The position numbers and the translations under genes were made by a program. The notes under the pieces are model-generated. The model worked only from the letters and a program-made list of their open reading frames with translations. It was not told the DNA's origin and searched no databases. A stretch of 64,000 nt of DNA from Chryseobacterium caseinilyticum (lineage in GTDB: Bacteria; Bacteroidota; Bacteroidia; Flavobacteriales; Weeksellaceae), in NCBI RefSeq assembly GCF_014837145.1, contig NZ_JACYFS010000006.1:124001-188000 (forward strand), written 5' to 3'. Of this stretch, positions 9,759 through 18,825 are shown piece after piece (the stretch's first letter is position 1; each line of letters opens with the position of its first letter).

Positions 9759-11660
9759 ATGAATTACGTTTCTGTCGAAAACCTTACCAAATCGTATGGC
9801 ATCAAAACTTTGTTTAAAAATGTCTCATTTCACATCAACGAAGGTGACAAAATAGCCATCGTTGCCAAAAACGGAAGCGGAAAATCCACTCTTCTCAAGA
9901 TTTTAATGGGAAAAGAGATTGCAGACAGCGGAACTGTAGTGATCAATAAAGATATTCAGGTGGTTTTGTTTGACCAGGAAATCGATTTTGAATCTGATCT
10001 TACGATCGAGGAATTTATGATGACCTTAGATTCTGCACCCATTTTGGCTTTAAAAAAATACCATCACGCCTTACTTTCCGGTGATCCGGACGAAATGGAA
10101 ACTGCATTGGCTGAGATGGAAATCCACAAAGCATGGGACCTTGAAAATGAGATGAGCCAGATTCTTTCTCAGCTTAAAATTACAGATCTCACCGCAAAAA
10201 TGGGAATGCTTTCCGGTGGACAGATCAAACGTGTTGCACTGGCAAAACTTTTAACAGAAACCAGAGCCGAACACCGTCACACGCTTTTAATTATGGATGA
10301 ACCTACCAACCACCTCGATGTAGAAATGGTAGAATGGCTTGAAAGCTATCTGAATAAAGCAAAAATCACCCTTCTTCTTGTTACGCATGACCGTTATTTT
10401 CTTGACGCAGTCTGCGGAATTATCTGGGAAATGGAGGATCAGAATCTCTATGTTCACCAGGGTGCTTACGCGACTTATCTTGAAAATAAGGTGATTCGTG
10501 AAGATAACATGAACTCTACGATCGATAAAGCTCAAAACCTTTACAGAAAGGAACTGGAGTGGATGAGAAGACAGCCGAAAGCAAGAACTACAAAATCGAA
10601 ATCAAGACAGGAAGATTTCTACGAAACCGAAAAAGTCGCAAAAACCGATACGCGTAAAGAAAAACTGGAGCTTGATTTTGAAATGAAAAGATTAGGCAAT
10701 AAAATTCTGGAGCTGAAAGATATTTCTAAAAGTTATGGTGATAAATTATTGTTAAAGGATTTCAGTTATTCATTCCAGAGAGGCGAAAAGGTAGGAATTG
10801 TAGGAAAAAACGGTGCGGGAAAATCTACTTTGCTGAATATCATTCAGGGCTTTGAACCAAAAGATTCCGGTGAAATTGAAACAGGAGAAACGATTAAATT
10901 CGGGTATTTTTCTCAGAAAGGCTTAAAATATAAAGAGGAAGAAAGAGTGATCGATTTCATTAAAGATATTTCTGAAAATTTCCCTTTGGCCAACGGAAGA
11001 ACGATTACAGCATCGCAGTTTTTAAGATTATTCTTATTTGATGATCAGACGCAGTACTCACCGATTTCCAAACTTTCGGGGGGTGAAAAAAGAAGACTGC
11101 ATCTGATGTATATTCTCTATCAAAATCCTAACTTTTTGATTTTTGATGAGCCTACCAATGATCTTGATCTTCCTACTTTGACGGTTCTGGAAAATTTCCT
11201 TTTAAATTTTCAGGGAAGTTTGATTATCGTTTCACACGACAGATATTTTATGGACAGAATCGTTGACCATGTTTTGGCATTTGAAGGCGAAGGAAAAATT
11301 AAAGATTTCATCGGAAACTTTTCAGAATACAGAGAAAATAAGAAACTGGAAGACGGAAGTCAGAAGCAGGAAGATAAAAAAGCAAAAAATGTCGTTGAAA
11401 AAGTAATAGAAAAACCTGTAGAAACCGTCGTTTCGCAACCGCAAACTTCGAAAAGGAAACTTTCTTTTAAAGAGCAGCGCGAACTGGAAACCATCGAAAA
11501 AGAAATTCCGGAACTGGAATCAAAAAGAGCTGCAATTTTGGATTTACTCAGCAACGAATCAGACTATGATAAGATTTCGAAGCTTTCAGATGACCTTCAA
11601 AAGCTTTCAGACAAACTGGAAAATCATGAAATGAGATGGCTTGAACTTCAGGAAGAGTAG
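9759..11660 (+). CDS. uup: ABC-F family ATPase, Uup-like
   Basis: 633 residues with two ABC cassettes and no membrane part. Cassette 1 has AKNGSGKSTLLK, LSGGQIKRVALAKL and the Walker B LLIMDEPTNHLD. Cassette 2 has GKNGAGKSTLLN, LSGGEKRRLHLMYIL and FLIFDEPTNDLD, the NDLD form typical of Uup. A charged linker and a C-terminal coiled coil (about residues 565-633, rich in E/K/L) complete the Uup layout. ABC-F proteins act on ribosomes, and Uup also has DNA-related roles. An antibiotic-resistance ABC-F is possible but less likely, because of the C-terminal coiled coil. Confidence 0.85.
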   Translation: MNYVSVENLTKSYGIKTLFKNVSFHINEGDKIAIVAKNGSGKSTLLKILMGKEIADSGTVVINKDIQVVLFDQEIDFESDLTIEEFMMTLDSAPILALKKYHHALLSGDPDEMETALAEMEIHKAWDLENEMSQILSQLKITDLTAKMGMLSGGQIKRVALAKLLTETRAEHRHTLLIMDEPTNHLDVEMVEWLESYLNKAKITLLLVTHDRYFLDAVCGIIWEMEDQNLYVHQGAYATYLENKVIREDNMNSTIDKAQNLYRKELEWMRRQPKARTTKSKSRQEDFYETEKVAKTDTRKEKLELDFEMKRLGNKILELKDISKSYGDKLLLKDFSYSFQRGEKVGIVGKNGAGKSTLLNIIQGFEPKDSGEIETGETIKFGYFSQKGLKYKEEERVIDFIKDISENFPLANGRTITASQFLRLFLFDDQTQYSPISKLSGGEKRRLHLMYILYQNPNFLIFDEPTNDLDLPTLTVLENFLLNFQGSLIIVSHDRYFMDRIVDHVLAFEGEGKIKDFIGNFSEYRENKKLEDGSQKQEDKKAKNVVEKVIEKPVETVVSQPQTSKRKLSFKEQRELETIEKEIPELESKRAAILDLLSNESDYDKISKLSDDLQKLSDKLENHEMRWLELQEE

Positions 11661-11691
11661 GCTATCACTAATTTCATTTTAAACATAATAA

Positions 11692-11725
11692 AACGGGCTG
11701 TTCATTATTGAGCAGCCTGATTTTA
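11692..11725. terminator. Probable terminator between convergent genes
   Basis: Imperfect stem GGGCTG / CAGCCT around a 12-nt loop, followed by ATTTTATTTTATT. It touches the stop of the thioredoxin-like gene at 11723. Confidence 0.5.
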
Positions 11726-12895
11726 TTTTATTAGATTTCTTATTTCAGCTTCTATTTTCAAACCGTTTTTTTCATCGAAGCCTTCGGTTACAGACACTAT
11801 TTTGCCGGATTGATTTATCAGTATGAAATTCGGAAATGCCGTAACAGCATACGTGTCTGCCACTGTTTTTCCATTGCTTAATATCGGATATTTAACTTTG
11901 TACTTATTGGAAAACCATCCAATCTTTTCGAGGGAATCGTAAGAATTAATACTTATAACCTTAAATTTTTTATTTTTAAATTTTTCTTGAAGAGCGTTAA
12001 TATGAGGAACACTTTCTATACAGGCGTTACAGTTTTTAATCCAGAAATCAAGCAGAATCACATCTCCTTTCAGGTTTTTTAGTGACATAAATCTGTTTTC
12101 ATTAAAAACTTTAAGCTCAAATTCCGGAGCCAAAGATCCTGCTGACAATTTCTTTTTTTCATCTTTTTGAAGTTTAAACTCATTTTTATAAGTGGAATAA
12201 AACCAGGATGATTCTGAAAGTTTTTTTGGCTGTGTTTCAATATTTTTAAAAATCGTTTTGATAAAATCTCTGTTAAGATTATTCTTCTGAATGATCTGAA
12301 GCGGAAAACTGCTGCTTTTATCAATCATCAATTCATAAATAAAATTATATTCTGTGGTCATCTGGTCAAAACCAGTACCTAGATTATTTATTCTTCTTTT
12401 ACCAAGATCGACCGTCACTGCCTGATATAAATTCTTACCAATCACTGAATCTTTAATGGTTTTTACAGCTTGATCATCTGAAATAATCAGAGGTAAAATG
12501 TTCCGTAATGTGATAAGAGAATTGTAGAAATAACTTTTAGTATCAAAAGATTTATCTGAAATCTGCTCTGCAATTTCAAGTGAACTGTTTTGTTTATTCA
12601 GCTGAAAAGTCTCAGTTCCGTTGTAGATTTCTTTAAATTGTGAATTTTCTATCTGAAACCGAAACCCAGGTGTATTTTCTCTTTGATCAAAATCAAAATA
12701 GCATTTCCAGGAAGTTGTATTTTTATAATCTTCCGACGAAAAATCAGATTCTCTCGTCAGATCATACCTTAGAAATTTCGCATTGTTTAATCTTTTATAT
12801 ACTTTATTTAATGTGGAATCTACAGATGAATCCTTTTGTCCACAGACAATGATCAATCCAAAAAAACAAAAAAGGAAAGTGGAACAGTATTTCAT
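11723..12895 (-). CDS. TlpA-like thioredoxin-fold protein with large N-terminal domain
   Basis: 390 residues. A signal peptide (MKYCSTFLFCFFGLIIVCG, possibly lipoprotein type with Cys 18) is followed by about 230 residues of beta-rich sequence of unknown fold. A C-terminal redoxin domain (about 255-390) carries a CNAC active site in LLDFWIKNCNACIESVPHI and the cis-Pro region TAFPNFILI. It probably reduces or isomerises disulfides in the cell envelope. It follows the small membrane-protein gene by 5 bp and is likely last in the operon that starts with the Gfo/Idh/MocA oxidoreductase. Confidence 0.8.
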   Translation of the reverse strand: MKYCSTFLFCFFGLIIVCGQKDSSVDSTLNKVYKRLNNAKFLRYDLTRESDFSSEDYKNTTSWKCYFDFDQRENTPGFRFQIENSQFKEIYNGTETFQLNKQNSSLEIAEQISDKSFDTKSYFYNSLITLRNILPLIISDDQAVKTIKDSVIGKNLYQAVTVDLGKRRINNLGTGFDQMTTEYNFIYELMIDKSSSFPLQIIQKNNLNRDFIKTIFKNIETQPKKLSESSWFYSTYKNEFKLQKDEKKKLSAGSLAPEFELKVFNENRFMSLKNLKGDVILLDFWIKNCNACIESVPHINALQEKFKNKKFKVISINSYDSLEKIGWFSNKYKVKYPILSNGKTVADTYAVTAFPNFILINQSGKIVSVTEGFDEKNGLKIEAEIRNLIK

Positions 12896-12900
12896 TTAAA

Positions 12901-13059
12901 TTATTTCTTTTTTACCATCGTAAAAATGCTGTAGGAAAGAAATGCGATTCCAAGGACAAGAAATCCGTATTTTAAATAAATATTATCCTCCATCAGTGTA
13001 ATCCCAATGATTACAAACAGTAAACCCAATACTGTAAAGCTCGAACTTCGCTTCTGCAT
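12901..13059 (-). CDS. Small two-helix membrane protein (52 residues)
   Basis: An ATG at 13059 opens a 52-codon frame ending with TAA at 12901. It starts MQKRSSSFTVLG and ends FTMVKKK. Two hydrophobic helices (about residues 8-22 and 30-48) are separated by a short acidic turn (MEDN), with basic residues at both ends, which fits a helical hairpin with both ends in the cytoplasm. It lies 23 bp after the oxidoreductase stop and 5 bp before the thioredoxin-like gene. This tight spacing supports it as a real gene. No family recognised. Confidence 0.7.
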   Translation of the reverse strand: MQKRSSSFTVLGLLFVIIGITLMEDNIYLKYGFLVLGIAFLSYSIFTMVKKK

Positions 13060-13082
13060 AATTTAATTTTTTCCTGTTTAAC

Positions 13083-14141
13083 TTATACCAAATCAATCAC
13101 CTTTCCCTGTCTGGAGCTTTCCAGAACAGCTTCAATAATTCTCATATTCTGAACCACTTCTTCTGCAGGCGAAGGCAGATAATAACCGAAAACGATATGC
13201 TCGTAAATATTCTGATAATAATTCATGTAATTTCCAGGCTCGCTGGATGTAAGCGTTCTTTCAGTTTCAGAATTTTCATTAAAAATATTTAAAATTCCAT
13301 CTTCAGAATCGAGTGGGGCAGTCCATTCTTTTCCATACTCAGGAATTGCTCCGCCAACCAGCTGATTTTCCTGATCGTCTGATCTCTGCTGAAGAAAACA
13401 GCCTCTGTCACCGAAAATTTTGTAGGCATAATGATCTTCTTTCGTGAAAACAGATGATTTTAAACGAATGCGTAATTCGTTTTCATAATAAAATAGGATT
13501 TCAAAATAATCATTGGCAAAATCATTTCCTTTCATCGAAAATACATCGGCAAAAACTTTTTTCGGAAAGCCGAAAAGTTGAACTGCCTGATCGATAAGGT
13601 GTGCACCAAGATCGTGCACCGAACCTGAACCTGAAAGATTGGGATCTTCCTTATGAAGTTTTGCACTCGCTTCAGTTCTGAATCTGTCGAATCTGATTTC
13701 AACTTCTTTTATTTCCCCTAAAACTTTTTCATTTAAAACCTTCTGCACCTGAAGATAATCGCGGTCAAATCTCCGGTTCTGATAAACGCTGACAAAAAGA
13801 TTCTTTTCTGCTGCCAGCTTTGCCAGGTCTTCGGCTTCTTTTGCATTGATGGTAAAAGGCTTTTCCACAATCACATTTTTGCCTGCCTCCAAAGCCATTT
13901 TCGCATATTCAAAATGAGTCTGAACAGGCGTGTTGACAACAACCAAATCCACGTTTGCATTTTCCAACATTTCTTCAACGGAGAGAAAAATCTGCGCGTC
14001 TGGATATTTTTCTTTAGATTCTTCCTTTGATCTTTCTACAATTGCTGTAATAAAAAAACCGGGATGCTCTTTCAGGAAAGGGGCATGAAAAACTTTTCCA
14101 CTCATTCCGAAGGCGCATAGACCTACTTTTACAAGTTGCAT
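13083..14141 (-). CDS. Gfo/Idh/MocA family oxidoreductase
   Basis: 352 residues. N-terminal Rossmann fold with VGLCAFGMSGKVFHAPF, the VEKPFTINAKEAEDL motif holding the catalytic-site Lys of the EKP signature, and the C-terminal alpha/beta domain with GSGSVHDLGAHLIDQA. The family oxidises or reduces sugars and their derivatives with NAD(P). GKVFHAPF places it with the YdgJ/YhhX-like branch. Substrate unknown. First gene of a likely three-gene operon. Confidence 0.88.
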   Translation of the reverse strand: MQLVKVGLCAFGMSGKVFHAPFLKEHPGFFITAIVERSKEESKEKYPDAQIFLSVEEMLENANVDLVVVNTPVQTHFEYAKMALEAGKNVIVEKPFTINAKEAEDLAKLAAEKNLFVSVYQNRRFDRDYLQVQKVLNEKVLGEIKEVEIRFDRFRTEASAKLHKEDPNLSGSGSVHDLGAHLIDQAVQLFGFPKKVFADVFSMKGNDFANDYFEILFYYENELRIRLKSSVFTKEDHYAYKIFGDRGCFLQQRSDDQENQLVGGAIPEYGKEWTAPLDSEDGILNIFNENSETERTLTSSEPGNYMNYYQNIYEHIVFGYYLPSPAEEVVQNMRIIEAVLESSRQGKVIDLV

Positions 14142-14155
14142 AATTTAATTTTTAT

Positions 14156-14163
14156 CAAATATA
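14156..14163 (-). promoter_or_regulatory. -7 promoter element of the Gfo/Idh/MocA gene
   Basis: TATATTTG on the minus strand, 14 nt before the ATG at 14141. Confidence 0.55.
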
Positions 14164-14289
14164 AGATTAAAATATTCTTTAATTAAATCTTTCGTTTTTC
14201 CTTATTCACTAAAATTTAATTAAGAATTAATAAAAATAAGCTTTCAGAATCTGTTGCTTTGTCGCATTTTTGCACTTTAAAATTTTTAC

Positions 14290-14805
14290 ATGGACAAAAT
14301 AAAGGATACGCGCAGTTTTATGAGAATCATCCACCGTTATCTTGGCTATTTTATGGCGGGAATTATGGCTGTTTATGCCGTAAGCGGAATGCTTCTGGTT
14401 TACAGAGATACCGATTTCCTGAAAAATGAAAAGAAGTATGAAAAAACTTTGGCCAAAGATCTTAATGAGAAAGCTCTGGAAAAAGAATTAAAACTGAAAA
14501 ACTTTGAAATCAATAAAACAGAGGGGAATATCTCTTATTTTAAAGAAGGCACTTACGATGCTGCCACAGGTGTTGCCAAATATTCTAAAATGGAACTTCC
14601 TTTTGTTTTAGATAAGATGGCAAAACTTCACAAAGCCAAATCAGCAGACACGTTATCGCCACTAAACACGTTTTTCGGACTTTGTCTGTTTTTCTTTGTG
14701 GTATCGAGTTTCTGGATGTTTAATCCAAAGACCAAGGCTTTCAAAAACGGGGTGAAATTTGCGGTTGCAGGCCTTATTATTGCAATTATTCTGACCATGA
14801 TATAA
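14290..14805 (+). CDS. Short PepSY-associated transmembrane protein
   Basis: 171 residues. The N-terminus FMRIIHRYLGYFMAGIMAVYAVSGMLLVYRD matches the first helix of PepSY-associated TM proteins (the HRYLG motif). A periplasmic loop of about 80 residues, with LHKAK before the next helix, and two further helices (about 116-136 and 147-170) follow. Full PepSY-TM proteins are two to three times longer, so this is a reduced form. Relatives take part in iron or haem reduction. No iron genes are adjacent here. Confidence 0.65.
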   Translation: MDKIKDTRSFMRIIHRYLGYFMAGIMAVYAVSGMLLVYRDTDFLKNEKKYEKTLAKDLNEKALEKELKLKNFEINKTEGNISYFKEGTYDAATGVAKYSKMELPFVLDKMAKLHKAKSADTLSPLNTFFGLCLFFFVVSSFWMFNPKTKAFKNGVKFAVAGLIIAIILTMI

Positions 14806-14880
14806 AACATATTAAGCTCTCATGGCATATTTATTGGAATAGCTAATTTATATCAAAAATTAACTATTAAAATATATATT

Positions 14881-15474
14881 ATGAAAAAATTGATCTTTAC
14901 AGGACTGTTGGCAGTTGCAGGTCTTACATCAAGTGCCAATGCACAAATTCAGGAAGGAAACTGGTTGGTAGGTAGTAGCTTACTTTCAAGTAATTTCGGA
15001 TTGAATACAGGTGGTGGTTACAACATTCAGCTTACTCCAAAGGCAGCTTATTTTGTTGCTGACAATGTAGCAGTGGGTGGATATGTAAATTTAGGAATCA
15101 GCAAAGTGACAAACGGCAGCCCTACAGCTTTCGATTACGGAGTAGGTGGTTTAGGTAGATATTACTTATCTCCAGGTGAAAAAGGTGTTGACAACTTGTT
15201 AAACCATGGTCGTTGGTTCTTCGAAGGTAATGTTGGTATCGGAGGTAGAAATGTTGAGAACTCAAACTCTACTACAGGTTTGGATTTTGGTGTTGGACCA
15301 GGTTATTCTTACTTTATTACGCCAAACATCGGTCTTGAAGGTTTAGTAAAATATCAGGGTCAGGCAGGTTTCGGGAACGAAGGTTTGAACTCTGCGATTA
15401 CTTTTAATGTAGGTTTCAGTATTTTCTTGCCAACTTCAAAAGGTAGAGAAGTAATGAATGATGTTAAAAACTAA
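14881..15474 (+). CDS. Outer-membrane beta-barrel protein
   Basis: 197 residues. A signal peptide (MKKLIFTGLLAVAGLTSSANA, cleavage after ANA) is followed by alternating amphipathic strands rich in Gly and aromatic residues, ending with strands such as AITFNVGFSIFLP. The size fits an eight-strand barrel of the OmpX/OmpW or OMP_b-brl type. The product is probably abundant. A strong terminator follows. Confidence 0.8.
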   Translation: MKKLIFTGLLAVAGLTSSANAQIQEGNWLVGSSLLSSNFGLNTGGGYNIQLTPKAAYFVADNVAVGGYVNLGISKVTNGSPTAFDYGVGGLGRYYLSPGEKGVDNLLNHGRWFFEGNVGIGGRNVENSNSTTGLDFGVGPGYSYFITPNIGLEGLVKYQGQAGFGNEGLNSAITFNVGFSIFLPTSKGREVMNDVKN

Positions 15475-15496
15475 TTCATAAAAACTTAACGGAATA

Positions 15497-15530
15497 AAAA
15501 AGCGGTCTGAAAATTTTTCAGGCCGCTTTT
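15497..15530. terminator. Bidirectional intrinsic terminator
   Basis: AAAAGCGG and CCGCTTTT arms, continued by CTGAAA/TTTCAG with one mismatch. It lies between the convergent barrel gene and the peroxiredoxin gene. Confidence 0.85.
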
Positions 15531-15572
15531 GCAATTAAACTAAACTATATAAATAAATAAAAAATCCAAAAA

Positions 15573-16208
15573 TTAAATATTAGGTTGAGGTGTAAATCTT
15601 AAATAAGGCTTTACTTCTCTCACGCCTTTCGGATAAAGTTCCTGAGCATCTGCTGTGGAGATGGTAGGTGGAACGATCACTTCATCACCATTTTTCCAGT
15701 TCGCCGGCGTTGTAACTTTATAATTATCCACCAGTTGAAGTGAATCTAAAACTCTCAGAACTTCATCAAAATTTCTTCCGGTAGAAGCAGGATAGGTGAT
15801 AATTAATCGTACTTTTTTTAAAGGGTCAATAATGAGTAAAGATCTCACCGTTGCCGTTGCCGACGCATTGGGATGAATAAAATCATACAGTTCTGAAACT
15901 TTTCGGTCCTGATCTGCAATAATCGGGAAATCGACCTTAGTATTCTGAGTTTCGTTGATGTCCTGAATCCATTTTTGATGATCCTCCACTTTATCAACGC
16001 TCAGTGCGATTACCTTTGTATTTCTTTTTTCAAATTCTGATTTAAGTTTGGCAGTAAATCCTAATTCAGTAGTGCAGACCGGTGTGAAATCTGCTGGATG
16101 TGAAAATAATATTCCCCACGATTCTCCAAGAAATTCGTAAAAATTAATTTCTCCCAAAGATGAGTCTGCTGTAAAATCCGGTGCGGTGTCTCCCAGTTTT
16201 ATTGACAT
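15573..16208 (-). CDS. Peroxiredoxin, 1-Cys Prx6-type
   Basis: 211 residues. The peroxidatic Cys sits in HPADFTPVCTTELG (PxxxT/SxxC). The long C-terminal domain with RLIITYPASTGRNFDEVLRVLDSLQL is typical of Prx6/AhpC-TSA plus 1-cysPrx_C. It reduces H2O2 and organic peroxides in the cytoplasm with an outside thiol donor. No resolving Cys is visible, in line with the 1-Cys class. Confidence 0.93.
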   Translation of the reverse strand: MSIKLGDTAPDFTADSSLGEINFYEFLGESWGILFSHPADFTPVCTTELGFTAKLKSEFEKRNTKVIALSVDKVEDHQKWIQDINETQNTKVDFPIIADQDRKVSELYDFIHPNASATATVRSLLIIDPLKKVRLIITYPASTGRNFDEVLRVLDSLQLVDNYKVTTPANWKNGDEVIVPPTISTADAQELYPKGVREVKPYLRFTPQPNI

Positions 16209-16230
16209 AATATTTTGTTTTAATAGTCTA

Positions 16231-16238
16231 CAAATTTA
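16231..16238 (-). promoter_or_regulatory. -7 promoter element of the peroxiredoxin gene
   Basis: TAAATTTG on the minus strand, 22 nt before the ATG at 16208. Confidence 0.5.
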
Positions 16239-16307
16239 ATAGACTTTTGTTAACTGGCAAAATTTTTGTTAAAAAAATATGTTTAAATTGCAAACTCAAA
16301 TTTTTTC

Positions 16308-17195
16308 ATGGAAATAAATGTTCAAAATTATTTAGCGACCATCTATAAAGTACTCGAGAACTGGTACATCGCATTTGCAAGGCTCACACCAAAGCTCATC
16401 ATGGGTGCAATTGTTTTTACATTTTTCCTGCTGACCAGTAAATATCTGAGTAAACTTGCAGTGAAACTTTTCCACAAGTTTTTTCCTAAAAGCACAGCGG
16501 AGGCTTCCGTAACGACTACAGTTTCGGTTTTTAGATTTTTAATTTTAGTAATAGGAATTTTCATTACGCTGGAAATTATGGGATTCAGCAGTTTCTTATG
16601 GAAGTTTATCGGAAGTCTGGGAGTTGCCGGGGTGATTGCCGGAGTTGCATTAAAAGATTTGGTATCAAGTATTTTTTCGGGAATGCTTATCGGAATTGAT
16701 AAGGCTTTCAAAGTAGGGGACTACATTACCATCGGGAATCATTCAGGGACAGTTTTGGATATCGGACTTCTGACAACAAAGATGACAACAGATGACGGGA
16801 AAAAGGTTTTTATACCCAATCAGGTGATCTTTAATGCTCCTTTTTATAATATCACAGCATCGCCACAGAGAAGAATCATCTTAAATTTTGAAATCCCCGC
16901 TGATGAAGACATTAATATAGCCAAGGCAGGAATTCTGGAAATTGTTCAGAATATAGAAGAACTTGACCGTCCGGAAAATGTCGATGTGGTGTATACAGAT
17001 TTAAAACAGGGAGCTTTCAATCTACAGGTCAGATTCTGGATGAAGGTTGGATCGAATATGCTACTTGTAAAAAATGAAGTTCTGACAAAAATAAAAGACC
17101 GTTTTGATGCCGACGGTGTACAGCTGGTAACGCCCACCAGCATTCAGATTTCCAATCCAAATCCGCTTGTGCCATCTGGGTCAGATGAGTCATAA
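16308..17195 (+). CDS. Small-conductance mechanosensitive channel (MscS family)
   Basis: 295 residues. Three helices (about 26-44, 67-88 and 95-125) end in the pore-lining TM3 SLGVAGVIAGVALKDLVSSIFSG, which is close to the MscS signature of alternating Gly and Ala. A beta domain (FKVGDYITIGNHSGTVLDIGL) and the alpha/beta cage follow. It releases solutes during hypo-osmotic shock. It is followed within 75 bp by the 11-mer repeat protein, which may share an osmotic-stress theme. Confidence 0.93.
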   Translation: MEINVQNYLATIYKVLENWYIAFARLTPKLIMGAIVFTFFLLTSKYLSKLAVKLFHKFFPKSTAEASVTTTVSVFRFLILVIGIFITLEIMGFSSFLWKFIGSLGVAGVIAGVALKDLVSSIFSGMLIGIDKAFKVGDYITIGNHSGTVLDIGLLTTKMTTDDGKKVFIPNQVIFNAPFYNITASPQRRIILNFEIPADEDINIAKAGILEIVQNIEELDRPENVDVVYTDLKQGAFNLQVRFWMKVGSNMLLVKNEVLTKIKDRFDADGVQLVTPTSIQISNPNPLVPSGSDES

Positions 17196-17269
17196 CGCTA
17201 TCAGCTCATTTGAATATGGCTTAAAAAATGCATTAACCATTATCAGTAAAATTTATAATTTAAAATACA

Positions 17270-17584
17270 ATGAAAAAAGTAATTTCAATACTGGCTGTTT
17301 TAATGATCTCATTTACAGCCAGTGCACAGGAAAAACAGACGGTGAAAGAAGCAGTAAAACAAGATGCAAAAGCCGTAGGAAACACTGCAAAAAAAGGAGC
17401 TCAGGCCACTAAAAAAGGAGTTCAGAAAGGAGCAAAATGGACAGGTGAAACAGCCAAAAAAGGTGCTAAAGCCACTGAGAAAGGTGTAAAGCAGGGAGCA
17501 CAGTGGACAGAAAAAACAGCTAAAAAAGGAGCGAAAGCTGTAGAAAAAACATATCAGGATGTGAAAACTGATATTAAGAAATAA
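17270..17584 (+). CDS. Secreted LEA-like 11-residue repeat protein
   Basis: 104 residues. A signal peptide (residues 1-20, ending TASAQ) is followed by a linker and then six consecutive 11-residue units from residue 39 to the end. Examples are TAKKGAKATEK and GVKQGAQWTEK, which alternate to give a 22-residue (66-bp) higher-order repeat. The sequence is Lys/Ala/Gly-rich and lacks Cys. The 11-mer amphipathic helix period resembles group 3 LEA and apolipoprotein-type repeats. A role in desiccation or osmotic protection is inference. A terminator follows. Confidence 0.8.
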   Translation: MKKVISILAVLMISFTASAQEKQTVKEAVKQDAKAVGNTAKKGAQATKKGVQKGAKWTGETAKKGAKATEKGVKQGAQWTEKTAKKGAKAVEKTYQDVKTDIKK

Positions 17585-17612
17585 AAAATTATTCCAGCAA
17601 TAATAAAAAAGG

Positions 17613-17645
17613 AAAACCCATCAAAATTTTTGATGGGTTTGCTTT
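17613..17645 (+). terminator. Intrinsic terminator
   Basis: Stem AAACCCATCA / TGATGGGTTT with an AT-rich loop, followed by GCTTTT, 28 bp after the repeat-protein stop. Confidence 0.8.
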
Positions 17646-17817
17646 TATCTCTGTTTTGAACCATTAAGAATGATTTAAGAAGTTAAGTCCTATTAAGCAA
17701 AATCAAAAAAATTTTAATTCAGCATGATGCTTAAAGCGAAGCTCAACTTAACTATCCTAAACTTCTTAATAACCCTTAATATTTCAAATTGTCATTAACC
17801 TCAACCTCAACCTTTAC

Positions 17818-18813
17818 CTAAGCCTTAACCTGAAACTCCTCGTAAAATTCCTGCGTTTCCTTGATCACTTCATCCATTTCCTCTAAAGAATAAACTTCCA
17901 GAAACTTTCTTCTGAAATCTTTAAAGTGTGGAATTCCTCTGAAATAATTGCTGTAATGCTGTCTCATTTCAATTAATCCCAATTTTTCACCTTTCCATTC
18001 TGCGCTCCATTCTGCGTGCTGACGAACTGCTAAAAGTCGGTCTGAAATGGTTGGTGCATCCAAATGTTGTCCGGTTGCGAAGAAATATTTGATTTCATTA
18101 AAAATCCAAGGATAGCCAATCGCTGCACGGCCAATCATAATTCCGTCGCAGGCGTATTTATTTTTATATTCCAAAGCTTTTTCCGGCGAATCAATGTCAC
18201 CGTTTCCAAAAATAGGAATTTCGATATTCGGGTTTTGCTTAATTCTCGAGATGTGTTCCCAGTCGGCTTCACCTTTGTACATCTGTCCGCGGGTTCTTGC
18301 ATGAATAGTCAGTGCTTTAATCCCAGTTTCCTGAAGACGTTCTGCCACCTCATCAATATTGATTGAATTGCTGTCCCATCCCAAACGGGTTTTTACGGTT
18401 ACAGGAAGACTTGTTGAACTTACCACAGCCTTCGTCAGACGGACCATCATATCAACATCTTTCAAAACTCCGGCTCCGGCACCTTTACAAACCACTTTTT
18501 TTACAGGACAGCCAAAATTGATGTCCACCAAATCAGGATTTACGGTCTCTACAATTCTTGCAGACATCGCCATTGCTTCCTCGTCGCCACCAAAAATCTG
18601 GATTCCTACAGGTCTCTCATAATCGAAAATATCCAGCTTCTTTCTGCTCTTCATCGCATCACGAATCAAGCCTTCAGAAGAGATAAATTCTGAATACATC
18701 ATATCTGCACCGTGCAATTTGCACAGTCTTCTGTACGGCGGATCGCTCACATCTTCCATTGGTGCAAGCAAAAGCGGAAATTCCGGCAGTTCTATGTTGC
18801 CTATTTTTATCAT
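17818..18813 (-). CDS. dusB: tRNA-dihydrouridine synthase, DusB type
   Basis: 331 residues. FMN-binding TIM barrel with LLLAPMEDVSDPPYRR at the N-terminus, the active-site Cys region INFGCPVKKVVCKGAGAGVL, KTRLGWD, IHARTRGQMYKG and GNGDIDSPEKA. It reduces uridine in the tRNA D-loop. A -7 box lies 4 nt from the ATG. It converges with the repeat-protein gene. Confidence 0.93.
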   Translation of the reverse strand: MIKIGNIELPEFPLLLAPMEDVSDPPYRRLCKLHGADMMYSEFISSEGLIRDAMKSRKKLDIFDYERPVGIQIFGGDEEAMAMSARIVETVNPDLVDINFGCPVKKVVCKGAGAGVLKDVDMMVRLTKAVVSSTSLPVTVKTRLGWDSNSINIDEVAERLQETGIKALTIHARTRGQMYKGEADWEHISRIKQNPNIEIPIFGNGDIDSPEKALEYKNKYACDGIMIGRAAIGYPWIFNEIKYFFATGQHLDAPTISDRLLAVRQHAEWSAEWKGEKLGLIEMRQHYSNYFRGIPHFKDFRRKFLEVYSLEEMDEVIKETQEFYEEFQVKA

Positions 18814-18817
18814 GCTG

Positions 18818-18825
18818 CAAATTTA
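18818..18825 (-). promoter_or_regulatory. -7 promoter element of dusB
   Basis: TAAATTTG on the minus strand, 4 nt before the ATG at 18813, predicting a leaderless or nearly leaderless mRNA. Confidence 0.65.

Noticed and set aside
9759..11660. ABC-F antibiotic resistance gene
   Set aside because: The NDLD Walker B and C-terminal coiled coil fit Uup better than the Vga/Lsa/OptrA type, and there is no sign of transfer.
17167..17412. 81-residue frame across the MscS end and the 11-mer repeat gene
   Set aside because: It overlaps two well-supported genes in another frame and does not resemble a protein.
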